Of a stretch of DNA of 64,000 nt, positions 22,457 to 32,965 are shown one piece after another. This DNA comes from Emiliania huxleyi CCMP1516 (taxonomy: Eukaryota > Haptophyta > Isochrysidales > Noelaerhabdaceae). Below the pieces are notes generated by a model. It saw only the letters and a list, made by a program, of their open reading frames with translations. It was not told the origin of the DNA and ran no database searches. Every line of letters begins with the position of its first letter. Position 1 is the first letter of the stretch. The translations under genes were made by a program, and so were the position numbers. The stretch covers positions 410,631 through 474,630 of the forward strand of contig NW_005197722.1 of assembly GCF_000372725.1 (NCBI RefSeq). The letters are read 5' to 3'.

Positions 22457-22534
<78 letters not shown>
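22457..22534. repeat. (AC)n microsatellite
   Basis: About 39 uninterrupted AC dinucleotides, just downstream of the SET fragment. A (TTACC)x4 run follows at 22651-22670. Confidence 0.98.
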
Positions 22535-22535
<1 letters not shown>

Positions 22536-22758
22536 GCTCACCCACGCGCACTGGGCCTTGCACTTTGAATGCCGTGGGGCTCCTGTCGTCAGACGTGGAG
22601 ACGCGAGGGTTGCCCCCCCTTGCCCCACCACCTCGTGTGTGTGGAGAAGTTTACCTTACCTTACCTTACCTTCACGGATATATCCATCATCCCTTCACGG
22701 CCTTGTCGAAGCCGGAAGGGCCGTGTGCACGCGCCTCCCTCCCGCTCGGCTGCCCGCA

Positions 22759-25670
22759 ATGATCGCCGACATCGAGCTGCTTCCTGATGCCAGCAACGAG
22801 CTGAAGCAGGCCATCAAAACAGCCGTCTCAGGCACGGGCCTTTCCCACACCGTGCATGCCCACGGAGCAACGGTGAAGGGGCAGGCAGAGGCCGTGTGGA
22901 CTGCGGCGCGCGCTGCGTTCGACGCATGCATCGCCGCCGGTGCATCCACGGAGACGGTGCTCCTCAAGATGCGCTGCGGCGATGGTGAAAATGGAGCAGC
23001 CGCCTCGGCAGTCAAAACCACCGCCTCCGCTGCCGCCACAGCAATGGTCCCGCAGCGCCCAAGCCCATTCGGCAGCGGTGTGCGCAAGCTCCAAGTCGTC
23101 GACTGCCACTGCGGTGGCGAACCGGCGCGCGTCATCGTCGGTGGCATGCCGCACGTCCACGGCGCTTCCATGGTGGAGGTGCGGCAGCGCTTTGCAAAGG
23201 CGCGGGACAGCCGAGATCTAGCCGAGGTGCCGCCGAGATGTGGGAGCGCTCAGCAGAGGCGTCACCCTCGTGCACGCCCCACGAGCAGCGCCCGCTGCTC
23301 ACGCCGCGCGGTGTGCGGTAGGACTTCGACCACTACCGCGCTCTCTTGCTGCACGAGCCGCGCGGCTACCCGTGTCAGAACGCCGACTTTGTCCTGCCTG
23401 CGTCCCTAGATGCGGGAATGCAGCTCCGAGCACTCCGACGAGCACGCGAGAGGACGCGCATTCCACTGTGGCCCGCTAGATTCCGCTGCATTCCGCCGCG
23501 TTTGCTCTACTCGTGTTCTCTCGGTGAGTACACGGCACGAGGCCGTGTTCCCGCCCTGGCTCTGGCGTTCGGCAGTGGCTCTAGTGGAGAGGCGTTCTCT
23601 GCAGTGACTCTATGGCAGTACCTCTGGCGTCCGGCAGAGACTCTCGCGTCCGGCAGTGACTCTGGCGCCCTCCCGCTGCAGGCCTCCGACACGGCCAGAG
23701 GCGGCGTTCGGCGTGGTGGTGGCGGAGCAGGGGAAGATCTACCCTGCCATGTCGGGCCACAACGTGATCTGCGTCGCCACTGCCCTCCTCGAGACTGGGA
23801 TGGTCCCGATCGAGAGAGGCTCTGCCACCACGACCTTCCACCTCGACCTGCCGGCCCCGAGCTCCTAGATGCGAGATCACACGAGATCACACGAGATCAC
23901 ACGAGATCACACGACCTCTCACCTCGACCTGCCGCCCCCGAGCTCCTAGATGCGAGATCACACGAGATCACACGAGATCACACGAGATCACACGAGATCA
24001 CACGACCTCTCACCTCGACCTGCCGGCCCCGAGCTCCTAGATGCGGGAGAAGAGCACCCCAATGTCTCTCCCGCTCTCCCCCTCCCTCCTCTCCACTGCC
24101 TCTCCTCTCCACTGCCTCTCCTCTCCACTGCCTCTCCTCTCCACTGCCTCTCCTCTCCACTGCCTCTCCTCTCCACTGCCTCTCCTCGGCGTACTGCCTC
24201 CCCTCACTGCTGCCCCTCAATTAGCACTCGACTCGGCGGTCTTGCACCGCTGTCGCGCGATGCTCTGAAGACACAGCACGAGACTGCACTCCCACCCCCA
24301 GCTCCCCTGCATCCACATCCATGTCCATGCACCAGGCTGGGCTGGTGCAAGTCAAGGCGCAGTGCGAGCACGGCAAGGCGACGCAGGTCGAGCTGCGCAA
24401 CGCGCCCGCCTTCTGCCGCCCTTGCGACATGGGCGTCGAAGTCGACGTGCCGCTCGGCGTGGGCAAGGTGACCGTCGACATTGCGTACGGCGGCATGTTT
24501 TACGTCATCGTCGACGCCGCTTCGGCCTGCGCTCCTCGCTGCCGTGCCACCCGGCCACCGCGCGTGCCTCGCCTCACACCCGGCTGCTCGGGGTGCTCTC
24601 CAGGTGGGGCTGGTGCTCGAGCCGCAAAACGGGCGCGAGATTTGCAGGATCGGCGCCGCCTCCTCCCGCCGCCCCTCCCCCCTTCCCGCGCCCTTCCCGC
24701 GCCCTTCCCGCGCCCCCGCCCCTGCCTCCTCACCTCCTGTCGGCACCGGAGGCGCAGGCTCGGAGAGATGATCAAGGTCGCAGCTCGAGAGCAGCACCCG
24801 GCACGCCGATAAGGGGGAGAGGGGGGGGGGGTAGGGCTGCACGGAGGAGCGGATGCCTCCCCCTGCTCACGCACAAAGCAGCAGCGTTTGAGGCAGCCCT
24901 GGCGGCCGCGCGAACCACGATACCCCCCCGCCCCCCCTTGTGTGCCTCTCCGCTTGAGACGCGCCCGAGAGGAGAGGCGGCCCTCTCTCCCGCCGTCGTA
25001 GTCGCAGTCGATGTAGCGGTCGTCGTAATGGCGGCAGTAGTGCTAGTTATGGCCGCTGAGCCAATCCAGGGCACGCTTACACACACCAGACGCAACCCCG
25101 TAGGTCACCCACCCCGAGATCGACTACCCCGGCCCAGACATCCTCGCCTTCCGCGACCCCGCCGTCCGGCTTCCGGGAGGAGGCCTCGCCGCGCGCAATG
25201 CCGTCGTCATGTCCAACGGCAGACCGCCCCAGCGCGCGCTGCAACCCGGACACCGCTGCCCGGAGCCGCGCACGCGACCGCGTCGCCCGCGCGCCGCTCC
25301 GGCGAGCTGCGTACCTTCCCTTCCCTCCCTCTGCCTTGCCTCAGGCGAGCTGCGGTGGGACGACCCGGCGACGCACACCGGCATGCTCGACCGGTCTCCC
25401 TGCGGCACCGGCACGTGCGCCATCATGGCCGCGCTGCATGCGCGCGGCGAGCTGCGGGTCGGCGAGCCTTTCGAGCACTCGTCCATCCTCGGCACCAAAT
25501 TCATCGGCCGGCTGCACGAGGAGGTTGTGGTGGGGGGCGGGGGAACCGAGCCGGTGCGGGCGGTGGTGCCGACCATCTCGGGGCGGGCGTGGATCACGCA
25601 GCACGCGACGGTGGTCTGCGACCCTTCCGACCCCTTCCCAGAGGGCTACAAGGTTGGCGACATCTGGTAG
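22759..25670 (+). CDS. MTH1187-like thiamine-binding domain fused to proline racemase/hydroxyproline epimerase-dehydratase
   Basis: Eight exons: 22759-23199, 23322-23401, 23682-23853, 24336-24524, 24604-24647, 24758-24800, 25104-25218, 25345-25670; 469 residues, all phases consistent. Residues about 1-80 resemble MTH1187/DUF77 (IADIELLPDASNELK, HAHGATVKGQAEAVW). The rest is the proline racemase family: VVDCHCGGEPARVIVGGMPH, HEPRGYPCQNADFV, YPAMSGHNVICVATALLETG, GLVQVKAQCEHG, DIAYGGMFYVIV, DRSPCGTGTCAIMAAL. The first catalytic position is Ser198 (not Cys) and the second is Cys381, so dehydratase or epimerase activity on 3-/4-hydroxyproline is as likely as racemisation. Five donors are GC; intron 5 appears to use GA; intron 1 could instead use GT at 23227. 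Confidence 0.8.
23837..24045 (+). repeat. Tandem triplication of an exon end plus (GAGATCACAC)n
   Basis: The end of exon 3 of the racemase gene (cacctcgacctgccg) and the first intron bases are repeated at about 23918 and 24010, separated by runs of gagatcacac. Each copy carries a potential donor; the second has lost the GC. Confidence 0.85.
24085..24190. repeat. 16-bp minisatellite in the racemase gene intron 3
   Basis: About six copies of tctccactgcctctcc. Confidence 0.9.
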
Positions 25671-26036
25671 TCAGCGGTCAGCCCACCCAATCCTCGTGGC
25701 ACCGCCCCTGCCGGGAGGGTCAAATAAGCTTAGGTTTGCGTAGATCGGATCGGATTCACATTCAGTGCGGGCTCTCAATACATTTCCAGCAAGGTTATAT
25801 TGTTCGATTTAAAGAACTCATCAAACAGACACTCCGACACCGCAAAAAAATGTAATCGTTGTAATTTTATGACGATAACACGTGTTGTGTGTTGAAGTGT
25901 CAAGTGAGGGCATTGGACAAATGGAAAAAATATGAACGCACGACACTGCGGGGTGGACGGCGCACGCACACACAACCTCTTGTTTTCAGATCGTCTGATG
26001 GACTTCCGCATTCCGCGCGGTCTCCCTCTGTCACGC
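25671..26036. other. Intergenic stretch between convergent genes, AT-richer than surroundings
   Basis: Separates the racemase gene (+) and the acyltransferase-like gene (-). Positions 25740-25930 are clearly AT-richer. The short frame at 25932 is not convincing. Confidence 0.45.
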
Positions 26037-27702
26037 TCAGAGGGCGGCGCCACCAAAGGTGGCGGCGGCGAACGAGGAGCGGCGAAGCTTAGCGCACGAT
26101 CGCTCTGCCCTGTGGCGAAGTTTGGCCGCAAAGCTCGCAGCCTTCAGGCCGACGCGCGCGGTGGACAGGGCCTCGCCACCTGCCGACTCGATGAGTATCT
26201 TCTTCATGTGCTCGACAGCCTTTTGCAGCTCCCCTTGCGGGACGACAGAGCTGGAGATGGTGATGCACATGCGGCCGTCGACGCAAACGCAACAGACGAG
26301 GAAGTAGGTCGCCACGCTGTAGGTTGGCGCCCAGTGGTACGTCACGCCGCCAGCGCCCTCGTGCATCGAGCGTAGCCCGTAATTGTTGAACCAGAAGATC
26401 TTGCGCGGGTTAGCGCGATACCCAGACATGCCGTAGACAGTCTGGTTGATGAAGCTCCACGCCGCGTTGCCGGAGAAGCTCTCGATGTGCTCGATCAGGC
26501 CGGTATAGAATTTGGACGCCCACGACTCGCTGCTCAGCTCGTCGAGCGTCGGACGGGTGCCGAGGCCAATCAGCCAGTTCCCGCACACGTTGCGCTCAAC
26601 CTTTGGCATGTAGTAGCGGCTCTGGCAGCTGACCTGCGTGAGGAGGATCGGCCGCTCGACCTGGTACTTTTTCGGAACGCTCTTCGCAGCTTCCGCGCTG
26701 GTCGTCATGAGGTGAGCAAACGGCTTCAGCTTCCTCGCCTTGAGTGCAGCGGTCATCTTTGCTGTCTCCTCGAGGCTGAGCGACTCGATGACTGAGCAGC
26801 ACTCGGGACTGGCGCACCCGAATGCGTCGAAGAGCTCACGCGAGAGAAGCCACCGGCCGTACTGCACCGCCATCGTGTAGCTGGTCCCGACCGCGCAGCG
26901 CAGCGCCGGCAGCGCGCCAAGCTTCTTCTTGAGCTCCTCGTTCTCGGTGTCGAGCCGCAGGTCGAGCTCGGGAGAGCCCACTGTAGGCCGGACAAGCGGC
27001 GCCTCGCCGTCGTAGTACGTGGCGACGAAGCCCTTGATGAGGTTGAAGCAGGAGGTGCCATCGAAATCGCGAAAGTTCGTGTATCCGACGACGAAGGTCT
27101 TTGACGGCGCAGTCAGCACATGCACGTAGTGGACCTTGGCCGTGGACGCCAGGTCCGTCATGCGGTACTTGTGCCACACCTCTGGCTTCATCACCGTGTC
27201 GGGGATGGTAGTGACTAGGATCCGTGCCTCTTCCTCGGCAAAGCCGTTGCGCACGCGGAAGGCATCGAACGCCTGCTTGGCCTTGGCCTCGTCCCACGGC
27301 TTGGGGAGCTCAGTGACGTTGCAGACGTCGACGAGAGAGAAGAGCTTCCGAATGATGCGGTTACTGAGAGGCAGGGTCGTGCTAGCGGCGAGGCCATGCG
27401 CGCCGCCGTGGTACGTGTAGGCGATGAACCAGGTCCACAAGTTAAGGAAGAGGGACACGCAAAAGCGACGATGCCAAGTGGGACCCACATCAAAAGGCTG
27501 TGGCGTTCAGGATGGGTCCGGAGTTCGTGCAGGGCAGCCACTGGTACTTGCGCGGTGGGTGTGGCGGGTACGGGCAGTCCCCCTTGCCGTGCACGGCGTC
27601 CCACTCGGCGCGCCACATCGGCAGTTTGCCGGCGCTGTCCTTCGCGCTGTCGGCCACTTCATGGGCTCTTGGAAACTGACGTTCGTGCTGGCGGCAGAGC
27701 AT
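26037..27702 (-). CDS. Putative CAT-superfamily acyltransferase-like membrane protein
   Basis: Main frame 27488-26037 (about 480 residues). It has an N-terminal membrane helix (VSLFLNLWTWFIAYTYH), then VDVCNVTELPKPWDEAKAKQ, a TNFRDFDGTSCFNLIKGF stretch that resembles the H-x3-D-G acyltransferase site with the His replaced, and KIFWFNNYGLRSMHEGAGG late in the protein, resembling the second conserved block. Family membership is an inference. Upstream, 27702-27490 in another frame gives LPMWRAEWDAVHGKGDCPYP and ILNATAF, then TGA. Removing one T of the TTTT run at about 27493-27496 would make the two frames continuous (ATAF, then DVGPTWHRRF), so a homopolymer error or a real frameshift lies there. 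The upstream start is uncertain. Confidence 0.55.
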
Positions 27703-28150
27703 CGGCCGTTGCGGAGCGAGGGGCGGCGCTGGGTGATGGGCATGTCTGAGCGCGTCGTCGAGCTGGGTGACGGGCTTCCCTTGTCCAGCTGGGTGATGGG
27801 CTTCCCTTGTCTGGACGCGTTTCGACGACCGTCTTGGTAAGGGCGAGGCCGGTATGACTCCTTGATGGAAAGGGTCTGTTTACGACCTTTAACGATTTCG
27901 CCCGCCGAAGTTGTAGGCAGACTCGCCCGGCGCCGTCACACCCGTCCCAAGGAAATCCCAGGCGCGGCTGTGGCAGGATGGACGCCCTTTTGCCAAGGAA
28001 GGAAAGGTCCAGCCCAGCTGTCCTTCCTCCTGTCCAGCCACTCCAGCCGTTCGTAGATAGAGTCATTCATACACACAGAGAGAGAAACCGACACACCGAC
28101 GCGCGTCGGAGGATTGTGTGTGGTCCGCGGGTGAAGAGCAACAAAATAAA
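27703..28150. other. Intergenic stretch
   Basis: No convincing gene; ends at the left terminus of the candidate TIR element. A gacgggcttcccttgtccagctgggt-type short tandem repeat lies near 27765-27800. Confidence 0.35.
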
Positions 28151-29437
28151 ACCTGGTTTGTGGACCTCCCGCACCTTACCCTTACAGGCCACCATAAGGG
28201 ACCCCGTTGTCCGTTTGACATCAGACTTTTTTTGAGTTGGAGGTAATAATTAAAAGGATTGCACTGTCCCAAAGAACTGATTCATTCATTTCACCCTCAC
28301 ATAGTTACAATACCTCAAAGTTGAAAACCTCCAAAATAGGCCGTCAGGACTCTGTCAGGACTCCGTCAGGACTCTGTCAGGACTCTGTCAGGACTCTGTC
28401 AGGACTCCGCCAGGACTCCGCCAGGACAACCACTGCCCCCCCGCTGTGAACAGAGCCCTTAGCTAGAGAGTAGGGAGGGGTGTACAGTCGAGTTACTCCC
28501 GAGGGCAGGGACGGCCCTCCACTGAGGGAAAGGGCGCAACGGGGACGGTATGCTCACAACCCAGCCACGCAGCTCTTTGCTCGCGTACAGCCAACGAGTT
28601 TGCTGGTCCACAGGCAGTCCAGGCCGTGAGCGTGGGCCGGTCGGGCCTGATCCTGCGGTGAGCACTGGAGGGCTATGCGGCTCGCTCCGTCAGCCGACTT
28701 GCGCCGTCGAGCGGTCGAGCGCTTCGGGTTGGACCCGCGGGAGGGTCCCTGCGCGGCTGACATGGCCAGCCAAGCCGTGTGCGCTGCCGTGGGCGCTGTC
28801 GTGGGTGCTGCCGTGGGCGCTGCTGTGGGCGCTGCCGTGGGCGCTGCCTCGGTCAGCAGTCGGTCAGCCTCTGCCGTGGGCGCTGCCGTCCGCGCTGCTC
28901 GGCGCTGGCTTGCTGGCCGCCGGTGGCAAACCAGGGGCGCGCGGGCCATGGACGTCGTGGCCGAGCTTTGCTGCCTTCTTGCACGTTGCCGGCTGTAACG
29001 TTGCCTGCACCATGGCCGCGCCTCTCTTGCTTGTGCGCTTTTCATGGCCGAGTGGCGCGAGAGTGAGCGTGATTTCTTTGTCTGTCAGGACTCTAAGTTT
29101 CTGTCAGGACTCTCAAGTTTCTGTCAGGACTCTCAAGTTTGCTTGTCAGGACTCTCAAGTTTGCGTCAGGACTGCCCCATCAGGACGATTCCGCAGAGGG
29201 CGCGCACGGTCGAAAGGGGGGCTGGGCGTCTATCATTCACTGCTGGGGGGGAGGGGAAGGAGGGTTGCAGTGAAGGAAGGTGGAGGTCTCGTCGGAGGCA
29301 CTTGTGAGCACTGTGAAGACCGTGCGCCGTCAGGACCCCGCCAGGACTCTGTCAGGACTCTGTCAGGACTCTGTCAGGACTCTGTCAGGACTCTGTCAGG
29401 ACTGTCAGGACAGGTGCGGGAGGTCCACAAACCAGGT
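28151..29437. mobile_element. Candidate TIR DNA element with subterminal 11-bp repeats
   Basis: Perfect 26-bp inverted termini: 28151-28176 (acctggtttgtggacctccc then gcacct) and 29412-29437. Inside are arrays of the 11-bp unit gtcaggactct at 28340-28428, 29086-29172 and 29328-29411, the last touching the right terminus. Flanks carry ATAAA on both sides (28146-28150; 29439-29443), a possible target duplication. A 12-bp Ala/Val-type repeat (gctgccgtgggc) is at 28778-28848. No transposase is recognisable, so it would be non-autonomous. Confidence 0.6.
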
Positions 29438-30185
29438 TATAAATCATTGCCTCGATCCTCACCGCAACCTTTAGATTCACGGAAAACGAAAAAACCCCGC
29501 ACACACCCGCACACATGTGTATTCGTACAGCTGTAGCCCGTGCGGCCGACGTGTCCCGCTGATCCCCGAGGTCCCATGGCCGCCTTCCATGCTCGACACG
29601 TCCGCCCGCCATCAAGTTGTACGTTGAGTGGCAAAATGCAGCAGGAGCTTAGTTGACCCTGCTCGAAGGCCGCCCTGCTCTAAGGCCGCCCTGCTCTCGG
29701 CATTGCGTTGTTGACTGATTAGCACTGTCTGATCCAACCAGAAAGAGCCGCCGAAGAGCCGTCGAGCTACATGAGACCCAAGCAAGTCGTCGTGATGTAC
29801 CAGAAAACGAAACTAGCGCCAAAATTGAGATCTCAGGATCGACATTAATTTCTCGCGCCTACTTTCGCTGCTTGAGACTCACGGACGGGGGCAGTTGGAG
29901 TTGCGGGCCTCCTATTGGTTGTGCTCTCCTGTAGGTCTCCACTTCTCCTGCTCCTGACAAAAGCGAAAATAGGATAAAAATTGACGGCGACACACGGTGG
30001 ACTCCCTACTCCACTCTCGACTAGCGATCTCTCTCGACTAGCGACGCGCGACACAATGAAGTACAGTACGGCTTTAGGAGTGGGCCAATGCCGCTACCGG
30101 GAACATCAAAATGGGGGCGGCCACACACGCTAAAATGTGACGTTCACATTTTCATCATCCTTATTCACAGTGACCCTCTACTTTC
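29438..30185. other. Intergenic stretch, AT-richer
   Basis: No ORF or RNA recognised between the TIR element and the 3' end of the large minus-strand gene. Confidence 0.4.
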
Positions 30186-32714
30186 CTAGGCGATGTCGGT
30201 CGCACGCACCGGCGCAGCGACCTTGGGGTTTACCAAAACAATTTCGTAGCAGCAGAGCGACGCCTTGAGGCCAAGGCTCTGGAGCTCCGGATGGACATGG
30301 CGGTCCGGATATCCGCCGGGGTTCTCGTGGAGATAGGAGAGTCGGAAGCCATGGACGTCGACGAGCGTGTCATAGAAGGAGGAGAACAGGGCGAGGCCAT
30401 GTTCGCCGCGCATGAGCAGAGATTCTACAACGTGCACCTCCAGAATGATGAGCGAGAAGCGAGAAAGCAGGCGTGGATCGGAGCGCGCAGCGAAATCGAT
30501 GGCCTCCCATTCGCAGCCCTCACAATCGACCTTGAGGATGAGATTTGCCTCATCGTTGCGCACGAATCGGCGCACGATTGTAGGCAAGTCGAGAAGTCTG
30601 TCGACGGCCACCGCACCATAGCTCGACCGGTTCACCCCTTGCTGTTGGTTAGGGTTGCCGCCCGCCAAGCCGTGAAAGTGGAAGGCGAGGCTTCCTTTGC
30701 TGCCGTGCGAGGCTAAGCGCTTCTCCAGCTTGATGGCCCCCCGTTCGTGACTTTCACGCCTGCGGATAGTTGGATCGAATGCCAGAACCTCGCAGCCATG
30801 CTGCGCCAGAGCCTCCTCAAACGACCACTGACCGGCAATGCCGAAGGAGAGAAGAGTGCATCGCGGTGGAATGTGAGCAACGCAAACGATAGGCTCGTCC
30901 GATCGAATATTCTTTGCGCCAATAGAAAGCGTGCCGCCGGCAGGACACTTGCCGACCGCAGGCTCGAAGTTGCAGCAGTGGTTCGGCCGCTCAAAGGCGG
31001 TGAAGTCCCCCGCGATCCAGTAACGTTGCTCCTCTTCCGCGCACGGTACGGTGGGCGTGGAGTAGAAGCCGCCGCCAAAGGACGACCTCCCACTCAACGG
31101 CACCTGCTCGCCGCGGAGGGCCGATGCCGTGTTCGCCGCATTGAGCGCCCCCACTGCCGCCTTCACACCGGGAGAAACGCAATCTCGGCCCGCAAGGAGC
31201 TGCACGAACGAGCGCGGAATGGTGTCTGGCGTTCTCGAGAGAGACCTTGCCGTTGCCATGGCGGGCCCGGGTGCATTTGGGTCACGCCAGCTCACCCAAG
31301 GTCCCTTGCTGAAGAGCGGAGGCGTGCCATAGGTGGTGGCCCAGCGCGTCTGCAGAAAGGGCGGTTGCGGCGTGGAGGAATCCCGAAGTATTTCGACGTC
31401 GTCCATGATAGACGTTTGCACGGATTTGCGCAGTGCACCTTGCATGTGATGCACCAAGTAATCGCACAGAGAGAAGGGCGATATCGCCGCTTTTGGGGAG
31501 GTAGAGGTGTCATCGGAACGGCCGGCCGGAAAAAAGTTGAAGTGCGGATAGCGCGAGCACGCTTCCTCTGCGCGCGCGCGGTCGCCATGGGCATCATGTC
31601 CCGAGGACATGTACATGTCGTTTCTTCTGCCCGGCCTGTCCGGCCTGCCGTGCGAGAAGAAGCCGTGCCGGAGCCCTTGTCCTAGCGGCAGTCCGGCGCG
31701 AAGAGATGGGGTGCCAGGCAGTGCGCCGCCACGCGTGACGTTGACACCCCACACGAACCTGCGCGCCTCATCGCCACTTAGGTCTGCGTGCAGTAGCAGC
31801 GAGTACACGAAGATGTCATTAAAGTACGTGTTGTGGGCCAGCCAATCATACGAGCACGTCCGCTTGCGCACGCCTTCTTGGAGGCAGTGACGCACGAGCC
31901 AGTTCATACGAAATCGATAGTACTCTGTGGCGACCGCCACAAAGATGCGCGTCACATGTGACACGTGCAGCACGAAAATGCCCGACTCGATGCGCCACTG
32001 ACCGTCCGCCACGACGTCCGTTGCGGGCTGGTGCTTCGCAAACGCCGTCTGATGGCTGGAGTGGCGAAACGGTATGTAGCTGACATCTCGCTTGCGCGCC
32101 CATTTGGCGAAGCGGTGGTCGAGAGGGCGCACTGTACTCACGTCTATGTCCACCCACACGACGAGCGTGCCGTCAGGCGAGTGCGAGACGGCGTGGTGGA
32201 TCGCGGCCACCTTGCGACAAAGCAGCTTGCTGAGTCGCCCAGAACCGAGGCGTGCGAACGGCTCTTTGTCCCCGGCAAAGGCGTGGTATGCTTCGATGCC
32301 GCTGCTCGGATCACGGCTGGACACGGCCCATAGCCACGGCTCCGCAACAAAGGTGTCGATCCAGCACGCAGAGATGTTCCTCGCCGTGGATGCCGCGGAC
32401 ACATCAAGCGGTTGCCGCCCATGGGCTTCTTCCCATTCTGACTCGTGAAAGACTACAAGCGGCTCGTCGTTGGGCTTGGCAAAAATTGACCGCTCGAAAT
32501 CCTGGTCTGAGCCAAACACGAAATGGTTGGCACTCATTGGCGCAAGTCCGGTCACGTAGATAGCACCAATTGACAGGTTGGAAGGTGTAAGCAGGTTGTC
32601 ACACCGAGATAGGGATGTCGCTTGCCAGAACGCGACGTTCGAGGCACTCGCTTTGGGAATGATCACGGCGAAGCAGAGCAACACCACCGGCGCCACACGG
32701 CGCCATGCGCTCAT
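30186..32714 (-). CDS. Secreted glycosyltransferase-like + methyltransferase (Methyltransf_22-like) fusion, intronless
   Basis: Start ATG at 32714 chosen because it opens a signal peptide (MSAWRRVAPVVLLCFAVIIP, KASA). 842 residues, one exon. N-terminal half: a GT-A-like domain with VVWVDIDVSTVRPLDHRFAK (DxD), WRIESGIFVLHVSHVTRIFV and YFNDIFVYSLLLHADLSGDE. C-terminal half: a SAM-dependent methyltransferase with LLSFGIAGQWSFEEALAQHG, CEVLAFDPTI, ANLILKVDCEGCEWEAIDFA and LSRFSLIILEVHVVESLL, as in METTL24/Methyltransf_22 proteins. The pairing suggests adding and methylating a sugar on a secreted glycan. The open frame extends upstream to 33158 but that part is Arg/Pro-rich shadow. Lack of introns contrasts with most neighbours. 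Confidence 0.75.
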   Translation of the reverse strand: MSAWRRVAPVVLLCFAVIIPKASASNVAFWQATSLSRCDNLLTPSNLSIGAIYVTGLAPMSANHFVFGSDQDFERSIFAKPNDEPLVVFHESEWEEAHGRQPLDVSAASTARNISACWIDTFVAEPWLWAVSSRDPSSGIEAYHAFAGDKEPFARLGSGRLSKLLCRKVAAIHHAVSHSPDGTLVVWVDIDVSTVRPLDHRFAKWARKRDVSYIPFRHSSHQTAFAKHQPATDVVADGQWRIESGIFVLHVSHVTRIFVAVATEYYRFRMNWLVRHCLQEGVRKRTCSYDWLAHNTYFNDIFVYSLLLHADLSGDEARRFVWGVNVTRGGALPGTPSLRAGLPLGQGLRHGFFSHGRPDRPGRRNDMYMSSGHDAHGDRARAEEACSRYPHFNFFPAGRSDDTSTSPKAAISPFSLCDYLVHHMQGALRKSVQTSIMDDVEILRDSSTPQPPFLQTRWATTYGTPPLFSKGPWVSWRDPNAPGPAMATARSLSRTPDTIPRSFVQLLAGRDCVSPGVKAAVGALNAANTASALRGEQVPLSGRSSFGGGFYSTPTVPCAEEEQRYWIAGDFTAFERPNHCCNFEPAVGKCPAGGTLSIGAKNIRSDEPIVCVAHIPPRCTLLSFGIAGQWSFEEALAQHGCEVLAFDPTIRRRESHERGAIKLEKRLASHGSKGSLAFHFHGLAGGNPNQQQGVNRSSYGAVAVDRLLDLPTIVRRFVRNDEANLILKVDCEGCEWEAIDFAARSDPRLLSRFSLIILEVHVVESLLMRGEHGLALFSSFYDTLVDVHGFRLSYLHENPGGYPDRHVHPELQSLGLKASLCCYEIVLVNPKVAAPVRATDIA

Positions 32715-32965
32715 ACCTGTACCGCTGCGCGTTCTCTTGCACACCTGAGGAGCTGCGCCCAAGCCTCGCAGAACGTCTTGAGGAGGCTCCGCCAGGCCCT
32801 GTGCAAGCGCCACGACAGCCGGAATGAGTGACAGGGCGCTGGCGTGGCGCGGGCGTGCGTCGCGGGCTCGGGCTGGACGGGCTGGTGGGGTGCTTGGCGA
32901 AGCACGCGGGCCAGGTGGTGCGGGCTGAGCGATCTGCAGGCTGTCATGGCATGCGCAAAGTCTGG

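Noticed and set aside
23880-24060. CRISPR-like array of gagatcacac units
   Set aside because: Simple tandem repeat without spacers, inside an intron of a eukaryotic gene.
28340-29411. CRISPR-like or satellite array of gtcaggactct
   Set aside because: Contiguous 11-bp tandem repeats inside a TIR-bounded element.
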